From the NCBI GenBank assembly GCA_947177425.1, contig CAMWUN010000003.1, positions 62,001 through 126,000 of the forward strand: a stretch of DNA of 64,000 nt. The letters run 5' to 3'. The translations under genes and the position numbers were made by a program. Each line of letters starts with the position of its first letter. Positions within the stretch are counted from its first letter, which is position 1. A model generated the notes under the pieces. It did no database searches. It was not told where the DNA came from and worked only from the letters and a program-made list of their open reading frames with translations. This document shows positions 43,121 to 52,274 of the stretch, piece after piece. The stretch comes from an uncultured bacterium (lineage in GTDB: Bacteria > Bacillota > Clostridia > Lachnospirales > Lachnospiraceae).

Positions 43121-44980
43121 ATGTTGCTTGACAATATCAAAAATGTAAATGATATCAAAAATGTAAATGCTTCCGATTATCCGGCTCTTGCACAGGAGAT
43201 AAGGGAATTTCTAATTGAAAAAATTTCCCGTACAGGCGGCCATTTAGGATCCAATTTAGGAGCGGTGGAACTGACTATGGCGCTGCATCTGTTTTTGAAT
43301 CTGCCCGGGGACAAGCTGATATGGGATGTGGGGCACCAGTCTTATACCCATAAGCTTCTGACAGGCAGAAGGGAAGGTTTTGAAAATTTGCGGAAATTCG
43401 GCGGCATGAGCGGTTTCCCCAAACGCAAGGAAAGCGAATGCGACTGTTTTGATACAGGGCACAGTTCTACTTCCATTTCGGCAGGTTTAGGGCTGGTCAA
43501 GGCAAGGGACATACAGGGAGGCACGAATACTGTGGTTTCCGTGATCGGGGACGGTTCCCTGACAGGAGGCATGGCTTACGAAGCCCTCAACAATGCAGCT
43601 AAACTGGAAACGAATTTCATTATTGTCCTAAACGATAATAATATGTCCATATCTGAAAATGTGGGCGGGGTGTCCAAATATCTGAACAACATCCGGACAG
43701 CCAACGCCTATCTGGATATAAAGGAAGGGGTATATAATACCTTAAAAGATATTCCCAAAGGGGCAAAGGTTGTGGAAGGCATTCGGAAAGCCAAGAGCAG
43801 TTTTAAACATCTTGTGGTGCCGGGAATGTTTTTTGAGGATATGGGAATTACCTATTTAGGCCCGGTTGACGGGCACAATATTTCCGCTATGCTGCGGGTA
43901 TTTCAGGAGGCGAAGCGCACCAGAAATGCGGTTCTGGTTCATGTGATTACCGAAAAAGGCAAGGGGTTTGCCCCGGCAGAGCGTCATCCGGCGAGATTTC
44001 ACGGGGCTGAGCCTTTTGACATAAAGACAGGACTTCCCACAAAGCCCAGGACTACCGCCAATTATACGGATATTTTTTCTACTGTTATGACCAAATTGGG
44101 CGCAAGGGACGAAAAGATTGTCGCCATTACGGCAGCCATGCCTGACGGGACTGGCCTTAAGAGATTCAGAAACATGTATCCGGAACGTTTCTTTGATGTG
44201 GGTATTGCGGAGGAACATGCAGTCACTTTTGCGGCAGGGCTGGCAGCGGGCGGGCTGCGTCCTGTGGTGGCGGTTTATTCTTCTTTTTTGCAGCGCGCAT
44301 ATGATCAGATCCTTCACGATGTATGTATCCAGAATCTTCCGGTGGTATTCGCCATTGACAGGGCGGGACTGGTAGGAAGCGATGGAGAAACCCATCAGGG
44401 GATTTTTGATCTTTCTTATTTATCTTCCATCCCCAATATGCATATTATGGCGCCCAAGAATAAGTGGGAACTTTCTGATATGATGAAGTTTGCGGCAGCT
44501 TTTGACAGGCCGGTTGCCATACGTTATCCAAGGGGAGACGCCTATGCAGGACTGAAAGAATACCGGGCGCCCATTGAAACCGGCAGGTCAGAACTCATCT
44601 ATGCGGAGGGGGAGATATGTCTGATGGCTGTGGGCAGCATGGTAAAGACGGCGGAAGAAGTAAAAGAGCGGCTTAACAGGGAAGGACATAAGTGCAGTAT
44701 CATAAATGCCAGATTTGTAAAACCCATTGATGTGGAATCGGTGAAGTGGGCTGCGGAAAATCATAAACTTGTTGTCTCCATGGAAGAAAATGTAGCCAGC
44801 GGCGGTTACGGCGAAAAGGTCAGGGATGTAATGGGGAATCTGAAATCTTCCACAGGGTTTATACAGATTGCCATTCCCGACGAGTATGTGGAGCACGGCA
44901 ATGTGGATCAGCTTAAGAAGGAAATCGGCATAGACGCAGACAGTATTATAGAAAGAATCAAAGAGGAAATGGAAAACTGA
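43121..44980 (+). CDS. dxs: 1-deoxy-D-xylulose-5-phosphate synthase
   Basis: The 619-residue thiamine-diphosphate enzyme joins pyruvate and glyceraldehyde-3-phosphate, the entry step of the MEP pathway. Motifs are SRTGGHLGSNLG (about 32-43), the ThDP-binding GDGSLTGGMAYEALN (about 145-159) ending in NDNNMSI, the catalytic Glu in DVGIAEEHAV, and DRAGLVGSDGETHQG (about 413-427). A repeat-like NVNDIKNVNA lies at the N terminus. Followed 2 bp later by tlyA. The ispA-dxs-tlyA order is conserved in Firmicutes. Confidence 0.96.
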   Translation: MLLDNIKNVNDIKNVNASDYPALAQEIREFLIEKISRTGGHLGSNLGAVELTMALHLFLNLPGDKLIWDVGHQSYTHKLLTGRREGFENLRKFGGMSGFPKRKESECDCFDTGHSSTSISAGLGLVKARDIQGGTNTVVSVIGDGSLTGGMAYEALNNAAKLETNFIIVLNDNNMSISENVGGVSKYLNNIRTANAYLDIKEGVYNTLKDIPKGAKVVEGIRKAKSSFKHLVVPGMFFEDMGITYLGPVDGHNISAMLRVFQEAKRTRNAVLVHVITEKGKGFAPAERHPARFHGAEPFDIKTGLPTKPRTTANYTDIFSTVMTKLGARDEKIVAITAAMPDGTGLKRFRNMYPERFFDVGIAEEHAVTFAAGLAAGGLRPVVAVYSSFLQRAYDQILHDVCIQNLPVVFAIDRAGLVGSDGETHQGIFDLSYLSSIPNMHIMAPKNKWELSDMMKFAAAFDRPVAIRYPRGDAYAGLKEYRAPIETGRSELIYAEGEICLMAVGSMVKTAEEVKERLNREGHKCSIINARFVKPIDVESVKWAAENHKLVVSMEENVASGGYGEKVRDVMGNLKSSTGFIQIAIPDEYVEHGNVDQLKKEIGIDADSIIERIKEEMEN

Positions 44981-44982
44981 CC

Positions 44983-45909
44983 ATGAAAGAGCGGCTGGAT
45001 GTATTATTGGTAAAGGAAGGCTATGCCCCTTCCCGGGAAAAGGCAAAAGCCATTATCATGGCAGGAAATGTATTCATAGACGGTCAGAGGGAAGATAAAG
45101 CGGGAACCTCGTTCAACCCGGAAAAAATTCATATTGAAGTAAAAGACAGCGGTCAGAAGTATGTGAGCCGGGGAGGGCTTAAGCTGGAAAAAGCAATTGA
45201 CAATTTCGGAATAAAGCTGGAAAATTGTATTTGTATGGATATCGGCGCTTCCACCGGAGGATTTACGGACTGTATGCTGCAAAATGGGGCAGCAAAAGTT
45301 TATGCAGTGGACGTGGGCCATGGGCAGCTTGACTGGAAACTGCGCAATGACGAGAGGGTCGTCTGTATGGAAAAGACGAATTTCAGGTATATGGTCAGGG
45401 AGGATATCGGAGAAAAACTGGACTTTGCGTCTGTGGATGTGTCTTTTATTTCCCTCACGAAGATTCTGCTGCCTGCCCGGTCGATCTTAAATCCTTTTGG
45501 GGAAATGGTCTGCCTGATTAAACCCCAGTTTGAAGCAGGCCGTGACAAGGTAGGAAAAAAGGGCGTTGTCCGGGATGCAAAGGTACATGAAGAAGTAATA
45601 AGGAAAATTATGGATTATACAGATTACATAGGCTTTGATATCCTGCATCTTACCTTTTCGCCCATCAAAGGGCCGGAAGGGAATATAGAGTATCTCATCC
45701 ATATAAAGAAGAATCTGGATAAGGCAGAAGGGACAGGCGGAATTACGGAATCTGAGGCGGAGGAGGAAGCACAGAAAATCACCGGAAATAAAACGGGCTA
45801 TTCCTGTAAGGAGGAGACTTCCCGCTTGATTTTGGAAACGGTAAAAAGGGCCCATGACAGTCTGGATTTACAGGGTGGATTTGTGAGCCTGCAGGGGCTC
45901 AAAAAGTGA
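44983..45909 (+). CDS. tlyA: TlyA family S4-domain rRNA methyltransferase
   Basis: The 308-residue product has an N-terminal S4 RNA-binding domain (RLDVLLVKEGYAPSREKAKA) and an FtsJ-like Rossmann methyltransferase (MDIGASTGGFTDCMLQ about 86-101, AVDVGHGQLDW, IKPQFEAGR). Family members 2'-O-methylate rRNA cytidines; some were reported as hemolysins. It is about 35 residues longer than usual: an acidic insert (TESEAEEEAQKITG, about 256-270) lies just before the C-terminal helix. Gap to dxs is 2 bp. Confidence 0.93.
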   Translation: MKERLDVLLVKEGYAPSREKAKAIIMAGNVFIDGQREDKAGTSFNPEKIHIEVKDSGQKYVSRGGLKLEKAIDNFGIKLENCICMDIGASTGGFTDCMLQNGAAKVYAVDVGHGQLDWKLRNDERVVCMEKTNFRYMVREDIGEKLDFASVDVSFISLTKILLPARSILNPFGEMVCLIKPQFEAGRDKVGKKGVVRDAKVHEEVIRKIMDYTDYIGFDILHLTFSPIKGPEGNIEYLIHIKKNLDKAEGTGGITESEAEEEAQKITGNKTGYSCKEETSRLILETVKRAHDSLDLQGGFVSLQGLKK

Positions 45910-45919
45910 GGAAGAACTA

Positions 45920-46774
45920 ATGGAGCATTTTTATGTGATAACGAATCCGACCAAGGATGCAGAACTCAGGACTGCGTGCTCTATCAGGGATTATCTGACC
46001 AGACATGGCAAAACCTGTATTGTGGATGTGGGAACGAAAAAGCCCGGTAAGGAAAGATATACATATAGGGAGCAGGTAAGTCCCGATGTGGAGTGTATTA
46101 TTGTGCTGGGAGGAGACGGGACGCTTCTGCAGGCCGCTGTGGATCTGGCTGACAGGGACATTCCTTTTCTGGGTATTAACTTAGGGACGCTTGGATTCCT
46201 GGCGGAGATAAACAGGTCGGGAACGGAAGAGGCCCTGGACAAGCTGATTAGGGGCGAGTACGAAATAGAAAAACGCATGATGATCTCCGGCCGGAGTTAT
46301 GATGGGCTGGGAGTGAAGGATTATGCAAGAGCTTTAAATGATATTGTAATAACAAGGAAGGGCTCCCTTCAGATATTGAATTTTAATATTTACGTCAACG
46401 GTCAGTTCCTCCATCACTATCACGCAGACGGGATGATCGTTTCTACTCCCACAGGGTCCACCGGATATAGCCTTTCGGCAGGAGGCCCTATTGTGGAGCC
46501 TAAGGCAGAGCTGATTCTGCTTTCGCCTATCTGTCCCCATTCCATGCACAGCAGAAGCATTGTGCTGTCCCCGGAAGACACTGTCACGGTGGGAATAGAA
46601 AGCAGCAGGGACGGGGAGATACAGGAGGTGGAAGCCATATTTGACGGATGCCACAAGACAATCCTGCGCACAGGCGAAAGGATTGAAATTAAAAAATCTG
46701 ATAAGACTACCGGAATCGTCAAGTTGAGCCAGGTAAGCTTTCTGGAAGTTCTACACAGGAAAATGATTGATTAG
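45920..46774 (+). CDS. nadK: NAD kinase
   Basis: The 284-residue product makes NADP from NAD. The family motifs are VLGGDGTLLQA (about 57-67, with the catalytic Asp), NLGTLGFLAEI (about 88-98), the NAD-binding STPTGSTGYSLSAGGPI (about 174-190) and PICPHSMHSRSIVL. It sits between tlyA and argR, as in many Clostridia. GAGGAAG lies upstream of the ATG. Confidence 0.96.
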   Translation: MEHFYVITNPTKDAELRTACSIRDYLTRHGKTCIVDVGTKKPGKERYTYREQVSPDVECIIVLGGDGTLLQAAVDLADRDIPFLGINLGTLGFLAEINRSGTEEALDKLIRGEYEIEKRMMISGRSYDGLGVKDYARALNDIVITRKGSLQILNFNIYVNGQFLHHYHADGMIVSTPTGSTGYSLSAGGPIVEPKAELILLSPICPHSMHSRSIVLSPEDTVTVGIESSRDGEIQEVEAIFDGCHKTILRTGERIEIKKSDKTTGIVKLSQVSFLEVLHRKMID

Positions 46775-46811
46775 TTTTATAATTTTATATTTTGTAATAT
46801 GAAAGGGCACT

Positions 46812-47264
46812 ATGAAAAAAAGCAGACATCAGAAAATAAAGGAACTGGTGGAACAGTTTGAAATTGAAACCCAGGAGGAACTGGCGGATAAGCTGAAAGA
46901 AGCCGGATACACAGTTACCCAGGCCACGGTATCCAGGGATATAAGGGAATTAAAACTGTCAAAGGTTCCTATGGGGGACGGGAGGCAGAAGTACACAGTT
47001 TTAGTCAACCACGACCATTTCCTTGGAGAGAAGTATATACGGGTGCTTAAGGATGGATTTATTTCCATGGATATGGCCCAGAATATTCTTGTAGTGAAAA
47101 CTGTATCCGGTATGGCAATGGCTGTAGCCGCAGCCATAGACGCCATGAAACTTAAGGAGATTGTGGGGTCCATTGCGGGGGACGATACCATTATGATGGC
47201 CCTTAGGTCTGCGGAGGATACCCAGACTGTTATGGGGAAAATCCGCAGCGTACTGGAGGAGTAA
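46812..47264 (+). CDS. argR: Arginine repressor ArgR/AhrC
   Basis: The 150-residue product has an N-terminal winged helix-turn-helix (ETQEELADKLKEAGYTVTQA, TVSRDIRELKL, about 18-49) and a C-terminal hexamerisation and arginine-binding domain with GDDTIMMALRS (about 126-136). It represses arginine synthesis genes and activates catabolism. The 37-bp gap upstream (46775-46811) is very A/T-rich and could hold an ARG box for self-control, but no clear palindrome was defined. Confidence 0.95.
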   Translation: MKKSRHQKIKELVEQFEIETQEELADKLKEAGYTVTQATVSRDIRELKLSKVPMGDGRQKYTVLVNHDHFLGEKYIRVLKDGFISMDMAQNILVVKTVSGMAMAVAAAIDAMKLKEIVGSIAGDDTIMMALRSAEDTQTVMGKIRSVLEE

Positions 47265-47305
47265 CCGATTATGCGCTTGAGAGAAGGGGCATAAGGAGGA
47301 AGCAT

Positions 47306-48985
47306 ATGCTGGAAAGTTTACACGTGAAAAATTTGGCGCTGATTGATGAACAGGAGGTGACATTCTCCAAAGGAATGAATATACTCACCGGGGAAACCGG
47401 GGCCGGAAAGTCTATTATTATTGGCTCCATTAATCTGGCGTTGGGAGCAAAGGCCGACAAGGATTATATCCGTACCGGAGCCGATTATGCGCTGGTAGAG
47501 CTGGTGTTTTCCCTGAACGGGCAAAGCTGTGACATAATAAGGGAAATGGATTTGCCTATGGAGGAGGACGGCACGCTGATTCTGCAAAGAAAAATTATGG
47601 CAGGCCGTAGCATCTGCCGGGCAAACGGGGAGAGTATCACAGCCGGCCAGCTTAAAAGCCTGTCAGGGTATCTGCTGGATATGTATGGTCAGCATGAACA
47701 CCAGTCCCTGTTAAAGCCGGCGGCGTACAAAAAGATGCTGGATGACTATGTAGGGGAAAAGATTGATGAATGTAAAGCCCGGTTAAAAGTAAAGCTGGCT
47801 GATTACAGGAAGTGCAAGGAGGAACTGCAAAACCAGAATACGGACGAGGCCATGCGGATGCGGGAGGCAAAGCTTCTTGAATTTGAGGTCAATGAGATAG
47901 AGGAGGCGGCCTTAAACCCGGAGGAAGATGAGCAGGTAGAAAAAAAATACCGCAGGATGGTCAATGCAAAAAAAATGAAGGAGACTGTCTATCAGGTTCA
48001 CAGCCTTACGGGATATGAGGAGGAAGGCAGCGCAGGTCTTTCAGTGGGATATGCCCTGAAAGAGCTTAAAGCCATCGAAGCCTACGACGAAGAAAGCGTG
48101 CCGCTCATTGAACAGTTGACGGATATTGACGATTTGTTAAATGATTTTAACCGCTCCATGGCGCAGTACAGGGATAGTCTTGAGTTTGACGAGGAAGAAT
48201 TTGCATATCTGGAGGAACGTCTTAATATACTGAACCATTTAAAGGATAAATATGGAAATTCCATTGCCGATATATTGAAAGTCCAGGAAGAAAAGCAGAA
48301 TGCTCTCGAAAAACTGAATCATTTTGAGTCATATATGGAACAATTAAAAGTACAGGCTAAAGAGCAGGAAGAAGAAATCTTAAAATTATGTCGTAAAATT
48401 TCAAATTTAAGGAAAAAAGCCGCTGCTCCTCTTGCCCAAAAATTAAAGGAAGCCATGATTGATTTGAATTTCATTGACGTGGAGTTTGAAATATCCATAA
48501 CGGCCCAGGAGGAATTTACTGCGGACGGCTATGATAAGGTAGAGTTCATGATTTCCACCAATCCGGGAGAGACGCCCAAACCCTTGTGGCAGATTGCCAG
48601 CGGCGGCGAATTATCCCGTATTATGCTGGCTTTTAAGACTGTTTTTGCAGATAAGGACGAGACGGGCACCCTGGTCTTTGATGAGATAGATACCGGAATC
48701 AGCGGCAAAACTGCCTGGAAGGTTTCAGAAAAATTAGGAAAGCTGTCTAAAAATCACCAGATTATCTGCATTACGCATCTGCCCCAGATTGCATCCATGG
48801 CAGATGCCCATTTTCTTATTGAAAAGGGCGTTAAAAATGAACGGACTGTGACAGGAATCAGGGAACTTAATGAAGAAGAGGGATTGGGCGAACTGGCAAG
48901 GCTGTTGGGAAGCGGCAAGCTGACCGCAGCAGTGCTTGAAAATGCCAGGGAAATGAGGGAAACTGCGCAAAAAGTCAAAGAATAG
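47306..48985 (+). CDS. recN: DNA repair protein RecN
   Basis: The 559-residue SMC-like ATPase acts early in double-strand break repair. Head motifs are Walker A TGETGAGKSIIIG (about 28-40), signature ASGGELSRIMLA (about 429-440) and Walker B TLVFDEIDTGISG (about 453-465). Coiled coils fill about 150-370. The neighbouring argR-recN-spoIVB order is standard in spore formers. A good terminator lies 60 bp after the stop. Confidence 0.96.
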   Translation: MLESLHVKNLALIDEQEVTFSKGMNILTGETGAGKSIIIGSINLALGAKADKDYIRTGADYALVELVFSLNGQSCDIIREMDLPMEEDGTLILQRKIMAGRSICRANGESITAGQLKSLSGYLLDMYGQHEHQSLLKPAAYKKMLDDYVGEKIDECKARLKVKLADYRKCKEELQNQNTDEAMRMREAKLLEFEVNEIEEAALNPEEDEQVEKKYRRMVNAKKMKETVYQVHSLTGYEEEGSAGLSVGYALKELKAIEAYDEESVPLIEQLTDIDDLLNDFNRSMAQYRDSLEFDEEEFAYLEERLNILNHLKDKYGNSIADILKVQEEKQNALEKLNHFESYMEQLKVQAKEQEEEILKLCRKISNLRKKAAAPLAQKLKEAMIDLNFIDVEFEISITAQEEFTADGYDKVEFMISTNPGETPKPLWQIASGGELSRIMLAFKTVFADKDETGTLVFDEIDTGISGKTAWKVSEKLGKLSKNHQIICITHLPQIASMADAHFLIEKGVKNERTVTGIRELNEEEGLGELARLLGSGKLTAAVLENAREMRETAQKVKE

Positions 48986-49045
48986 TAACATTTGGAAGTA
49001 AAAAAATGAAATTCTGAAAGTAAAAATCAAAGTTTTTCACATACT

Positions 49046-49076
49046 AAAAAAGGCATACAGTCTGTATGTCTTTTTT
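49046..49076 (+). terminator. Terminator between recN and spoIVB
   Basis: AAAAAAGGCATACA (49046-49059) pairs with TGTATGTCTTTTTT (49063-49076) around a 3-base loop, with one G-U pair. A T-rich arm supports intrinsic termination, so spoIVB probably has its own (sporulation) promoter. None was identified with confidence. Confidence 0.85.
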
Positions 49077-49141
49077 CTTCGCTGGATTTTTTTGGGCGGG
49101 AAAGATATAGAAACGATTTTTTATAAAAAGGATGTGGAAAC

Positions 49142-50446
49142 TTGGAACGTTTATATGAACCGAATCGCAGGAGGGTTCTGATTTATAAAAAATTTTTATA
49201 TATGATGCTGGTATTCGGCGTATTGTCAGTACTGCTTTCCCTGTATTATTTTATGTGGCTCAGTGTTCCGTCCACCATAATGATAAAAGCGGGGGTGGAC
49301 CAGAAATTGGATTTCAAAGTACCGGCTACGGGAGAACTTTACAAAGAAGCGGTAGAGGTAAGCGGAGGCACAAACTTAAGCCCGGCCGTTTCAGAAAGTA
49401 TTTCTATTGACTTCGGACGGACTGTTACAGTAAAGGCCAATCAGATTGACCAGTATAAGATACAGTTAAAACTCTTTGGACTGATTCCTCTAAAAGAAGT
49501 GGATGTGGAAGTCATCCAGGATCTTATGCTGAAACCGGCGGGAATTCCTATCGGTATTTATGTAAAGACCCAGGGTGTCCTGGTAGTTGGGACAGGAGAA
49601 TTCGAGGGAGATGACGGTCAGAAGTATAACCCGGGAAAGTATGTTTTTCAGACTGGGGACTATATTCTGGAAGTCAACGATGAGGAAATTAATGATAAGA
49701 AAACACTGATTGAGAGAATCAACCACAGCGAAGGCCAGGAAATGGTATTTAAAGTCAAAAGGGGAGACGGGATAATTGATGTAAAAGCCAGGCCGCAGTT
49801 GAACCAGAATGGAGAATATAAAATGGGCATATGGGTCAGGGATAACGCGCAGGGCGTTGGCACCATGACCTATATTGACGAGCAGGGACGTTTTGGGGCG
49901 CTGGGGCATGGTATCAATGATATAGATACCAGTACCCTTATGACCCTGTCAAAAGGAACCCTGTATCACACGGAAATTATAGGAATTACCAGAGGGGAGA
50001 GCGGCCTGCCCGGTGAACTTACTGGTTTTATAGAATATGATGACAGAAATGTGATGGGAAACATTACAGATAATACTTCCAGAGGTATATTCGGGGTATG
50101 CAGCCCGGAAATAGCAATGAATGACACCTACGGCTACCTTCCTCTTGGATTAAAGCAGGAAATTGAAAAGGGCCCCGCCCAGATTATCTGTTCTCTGGGA
50201 CAGGGAACAGAAATGTACGATGTGGAAATTATTGATATTAATCTTGAGAACGATAATGTCAACAGAGGAATTGTGCTTAAGATTACGGATCCGGAACTTC
50301 TGATGGCTACAGGTGGGATCGTACAGGGCATGAGCGGTAGTCCCATTATACAGGACGGAAAACTGATAGGGGCAGTGACACATGTGCTGGTGCAGGATCC
50401 TACGAAAGGGTATGGTATATTTATTGAGTCGATGCTTATGCATTAA
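49142..50446 (+). CDS. spoIVB: SpoIVB peptidase
   Basis: The 434-residue forespore-secreted serine protease triggers pro-sigma-K processing. It has an N-terminal membrane segment (about 17-38), a PDZ domain (about 140-215) and a chymotrypsin-like S55 domain with His256 in GALGHGI and the nucleophile Ser400 in GMSGSPII. The start is TTG 49142 with AAAGGATG upstream; the next in-frame Met is inside the membrane helix. It follows recN as in Bacillus, but spo0A does not follow. A terminator and an unrelated gene come next. Confidence 0.94.
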   Translation: MERLYEPNRRRVLIYKKFLYMMLVFGVLSVLLSLYYFMWLSVPSTIMIKAGVDQKLDFKVPATGELYKEAVEVSGGTNLSPAVSESISIDFGRTVTVKANQIDQYKIQLKLFGLIPLKEVDVEVIQDLMLKPAGIPIGIYVKTQGVLVVGTGEFEGDDGQKYNPGKYVFQTGDYILEVNDEEINDKKTLIERINHSEGQEMVFKVKRGDGIIDVKARPQLNQNGEYKMGIWVRDNAQGVGTMTYIDEQGRFGALGHGINDIDTSTLMTLSKGTLYHTEIIGITRGESGLPGELTGFIEYDDRNVMGNITDNTSRGIFGVCSPEIAMNDTYGYLPLGLKQEIEKGPAQIICSLGQGTEMYDVEIIDINLENDNVNRGIVLKITDPELLMATGGIVQGMSGSPIIQDGKLIGAVTHVLVQDPTKGYGIFIESMLMH

Positions 50447-50462
50447 TCACAGGATTTGACAG

Positions 50463-50494
50463 GCAGGGAATTTGAAAAAGTTTCCTGCTTTTTT
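50463..50494 (+). terminator. Terminator after spoIVB
   Basis: GCAGGGAA (50463-50470) pairs with TTTCCTGC (50481-50488) with one G-U pair, followed by six T (50489-50494). Confidence 0.88.
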
Positions 50495-50504
50495 CTTATA
50501 AATA

Positions 50505-50532
50505 TTGTTTTGTCTTGAAAGTGTGATAAAAT
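50505..50532 (+). promoter_or_regulatory. Promoter of the diguanylate cyclase-hemerythrin genes
   Basis: TTGTTT (50505-50510), a 16-bp spacer, TAAAAT (50527-50532), with TG one base upstream of the -10. AGGAGGAGC before the ATG 50571 completes the unit. Confidence 0.55.
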
Positions 50533-50570
50533 AATAATAAAGTACCAGGAAGTTTTAAGGAGGAGCAGGC

Positions 50571-52247
50571 ATGGCTGGAATAAAAAGGAAATATGGTCTA
50601 TTATGCACTGGATTGCTGCTCTTTCTGGTTTTTCTGTCTGCTTTCGGGATGCAGGCGAAAGGCGCTGATAAGGAGGGAAGGATTCTTTTTATAAGTTCGT
50701 ACTCCTATAGCTGGAAGACGGTACAGAGGCAGATCAGCGGCGTTGAAGACCGTGTCGGTAGCAGTACGGTGGTAGATTACGAATTCATGGATACCAAGAG
50801 GATAAATGACGAGGTGTCAAGCCAGCAGTTCTATGAGGGACTTGCCTACCGTCTGTCGAAGGTGGAGCCTTATGATGCGGTTATTCTTGGGGATGATCCT
50901 GCGCTTTTGTTTGCCCTTCAGTACAAAGAGGAATTATTTGACGGGATTCCCCTGATATTCGAGGGTGTAAATGATACGGAACTGGCAGCTAAGGCAGCAG
51001 AGGATCCCATGATTACAGGTATAATTGAGAAGCTTTCCATAGAAAATAATATTGAACTGGGTTTGAAACTATACCCTTCCGCAAAAAAAGTGGCAGTGAT
51101 TCTGGATAACAGTATTACTGGTATGGCTGTGAAGAGGGAGTATTACCGTTATGCCCGGGAGTATCCGGAACTGAAATTTACAGATATCAATGCCTCAGAG
51201 CTTACCTTAAATAAGCTGCGCCAGAAAATCAGTATGGTGGGGAAAGATACGATCCTGATTTATGTGCTGATGACGGAAAATGCCAGCGGTAAGCAGTACA
51301 GCGAAAAGGAAGCCATCCAGTTTATTATGAATAATGCGAAAGTTCCGGTTTTTAGTATGCTTGAGGGAGGCATTGGAGACGGGTTTATAGGCGGTAATGT
51401 GGCGTCCATGTATAAGTCGGGAGAGATAGCGGCGGACATTGCATTAAATGTCATAAACGGAGAGAAAGTCAGCAATATGGGAGTCATGGAAAGTCCCAAT
51501 ATTTACTGTATCGACCAGCTTGTGGTGAAAAAATTCGGCCTTACTATGCCGGATGTTCCAGAAAATTCTGATGTGGTAAATTACCAGCCGCCTTTCTTAG
51601 AGCGCAACAAGGAAGTGATTATTCCGGCCGGAATACTTGTTTTTTCGATGCTGGCTGTTGTATTCTGGGCCATGTATGATAATCTGAAGCGGCGGAAGCT
51701 GATGGAAGAATTGGAGGAGGCCCGGAAGATTATGGAATCGGCGTCCCTGCACGATTTTCTGACGGGGCTGGGGAACAGAAGCAAGTTTATGGAGGATATT
51801 GAAAATCTGGTGAATACTGGTACACCCTGTTCCATTATGATGCTTGATATTGACCATTTTAAGCATATTAATGATACATACGGACATACGGCAGGGGACG
51901 AGGCCCTGAAGCAGCTTGCGGAAAGACTGAAAGGGATGCAGACCCCGATACTTACACCTTACCGTTTTGCGGGGGATGAATTCATCATTATACTTAAGAG
52001 CAGCCAGGATAAAATTAAAGAGAAATCGGCATTCCAGTGCTATCAGCTTTTTGACGAGCCTTTCATGCTTGCAGGCGAAAAAAGGAAGGTAGGGGGAAGC
52101 ATAGGAATCGCTTCTTATCCGATGGATGCCGGGAGTGTGGAGCAGTTGATTATCTGCGCTGACGATGCCATGTATCAGGTGAAGAAGAGCGGCAGAAATA
52201 ATTTTGCATTTTATAAAGCGGACGGCGAAAAAAAGCAAAGGGAATGA
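50571..52247 (+). CDS. Diguanylate cyclase with extracytoplasmic substrate-binding-like sensor
   Basis: The 558-residue product has an N-terminal signal anchor (about 9-28). An extracytoplasmic domain of about 310 residues resembles ABC-transporter substrate-binding proteins (ILFISSYSYSWKTVQRQISG ... YDAVILGDDPALLFA). A membrane helix (about 345-365) and a GGDEF domain (about 385-555) follow. The active-site loop is RFAGDEF (465-471), with Ala in the first Gly position; the metal-site LDIDHFKHIND is intact. AGDEF versions are often still active. It would make c-di-GMP in response to an external small molecule or peptide. The hemerythrin gene starts 27 bp downstream. Confidence 0.85.
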   Translation: MAGIKRKYGLLCTGLLLFLVFLSAFGMQAKGADKEGRILFISSYSYSWKTVQRQISGVEDRVGSSTVVDYEFMDTKRINDEVSSQQFYEGLAYRLSKVEPYDAVILGDDPALLFALQYKEELFDGIPLIFEGVNDTELAAKAAEDPMITGIIEKLSIENNIELGLKLYPSAKKVAVILDNSITGMAVKREYYRYAREYPELKFTDINASELTLNKLRQKISMVGKDTILIYVLMTENASGKQYSEKEAIQFIMNNAKVPVFSMLEGGIGDGFIGGNVASMYKSGEIAADIALNVINGEKVSNMGVMESPNIYCIDQLVVKKFGLTMPDVPENSDVVNYQPPFLERNKEVIIPAGILVFSMLAVVFWAMYDNLKRRKLMEELEEARKIMESASLHDFLTGLGNRSKFMEDIENLVNTGTPCSIMMLDIDHFKHINDTYGHTAGDEALKQLAERLKGMQTPILTPYRFAGDEFIIILKSSQDKIKEKSAFQCYQLFDEPFMLAGEKRKVGGSIGIASYPMDAGSVEQLIICADDAMYQVKKSGRNNFAFYKADGEKKQRE

Positions 52248-52274
52248 AATATTAACCAGGAATGGAGGATTATT

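Noticed and set aside
46775-46811. ARG box and promoter before argR
   Set aside because: The stretch is A/T-rich and several -10-like words are possible, but no aligned -35 or convincing palindrome was found.
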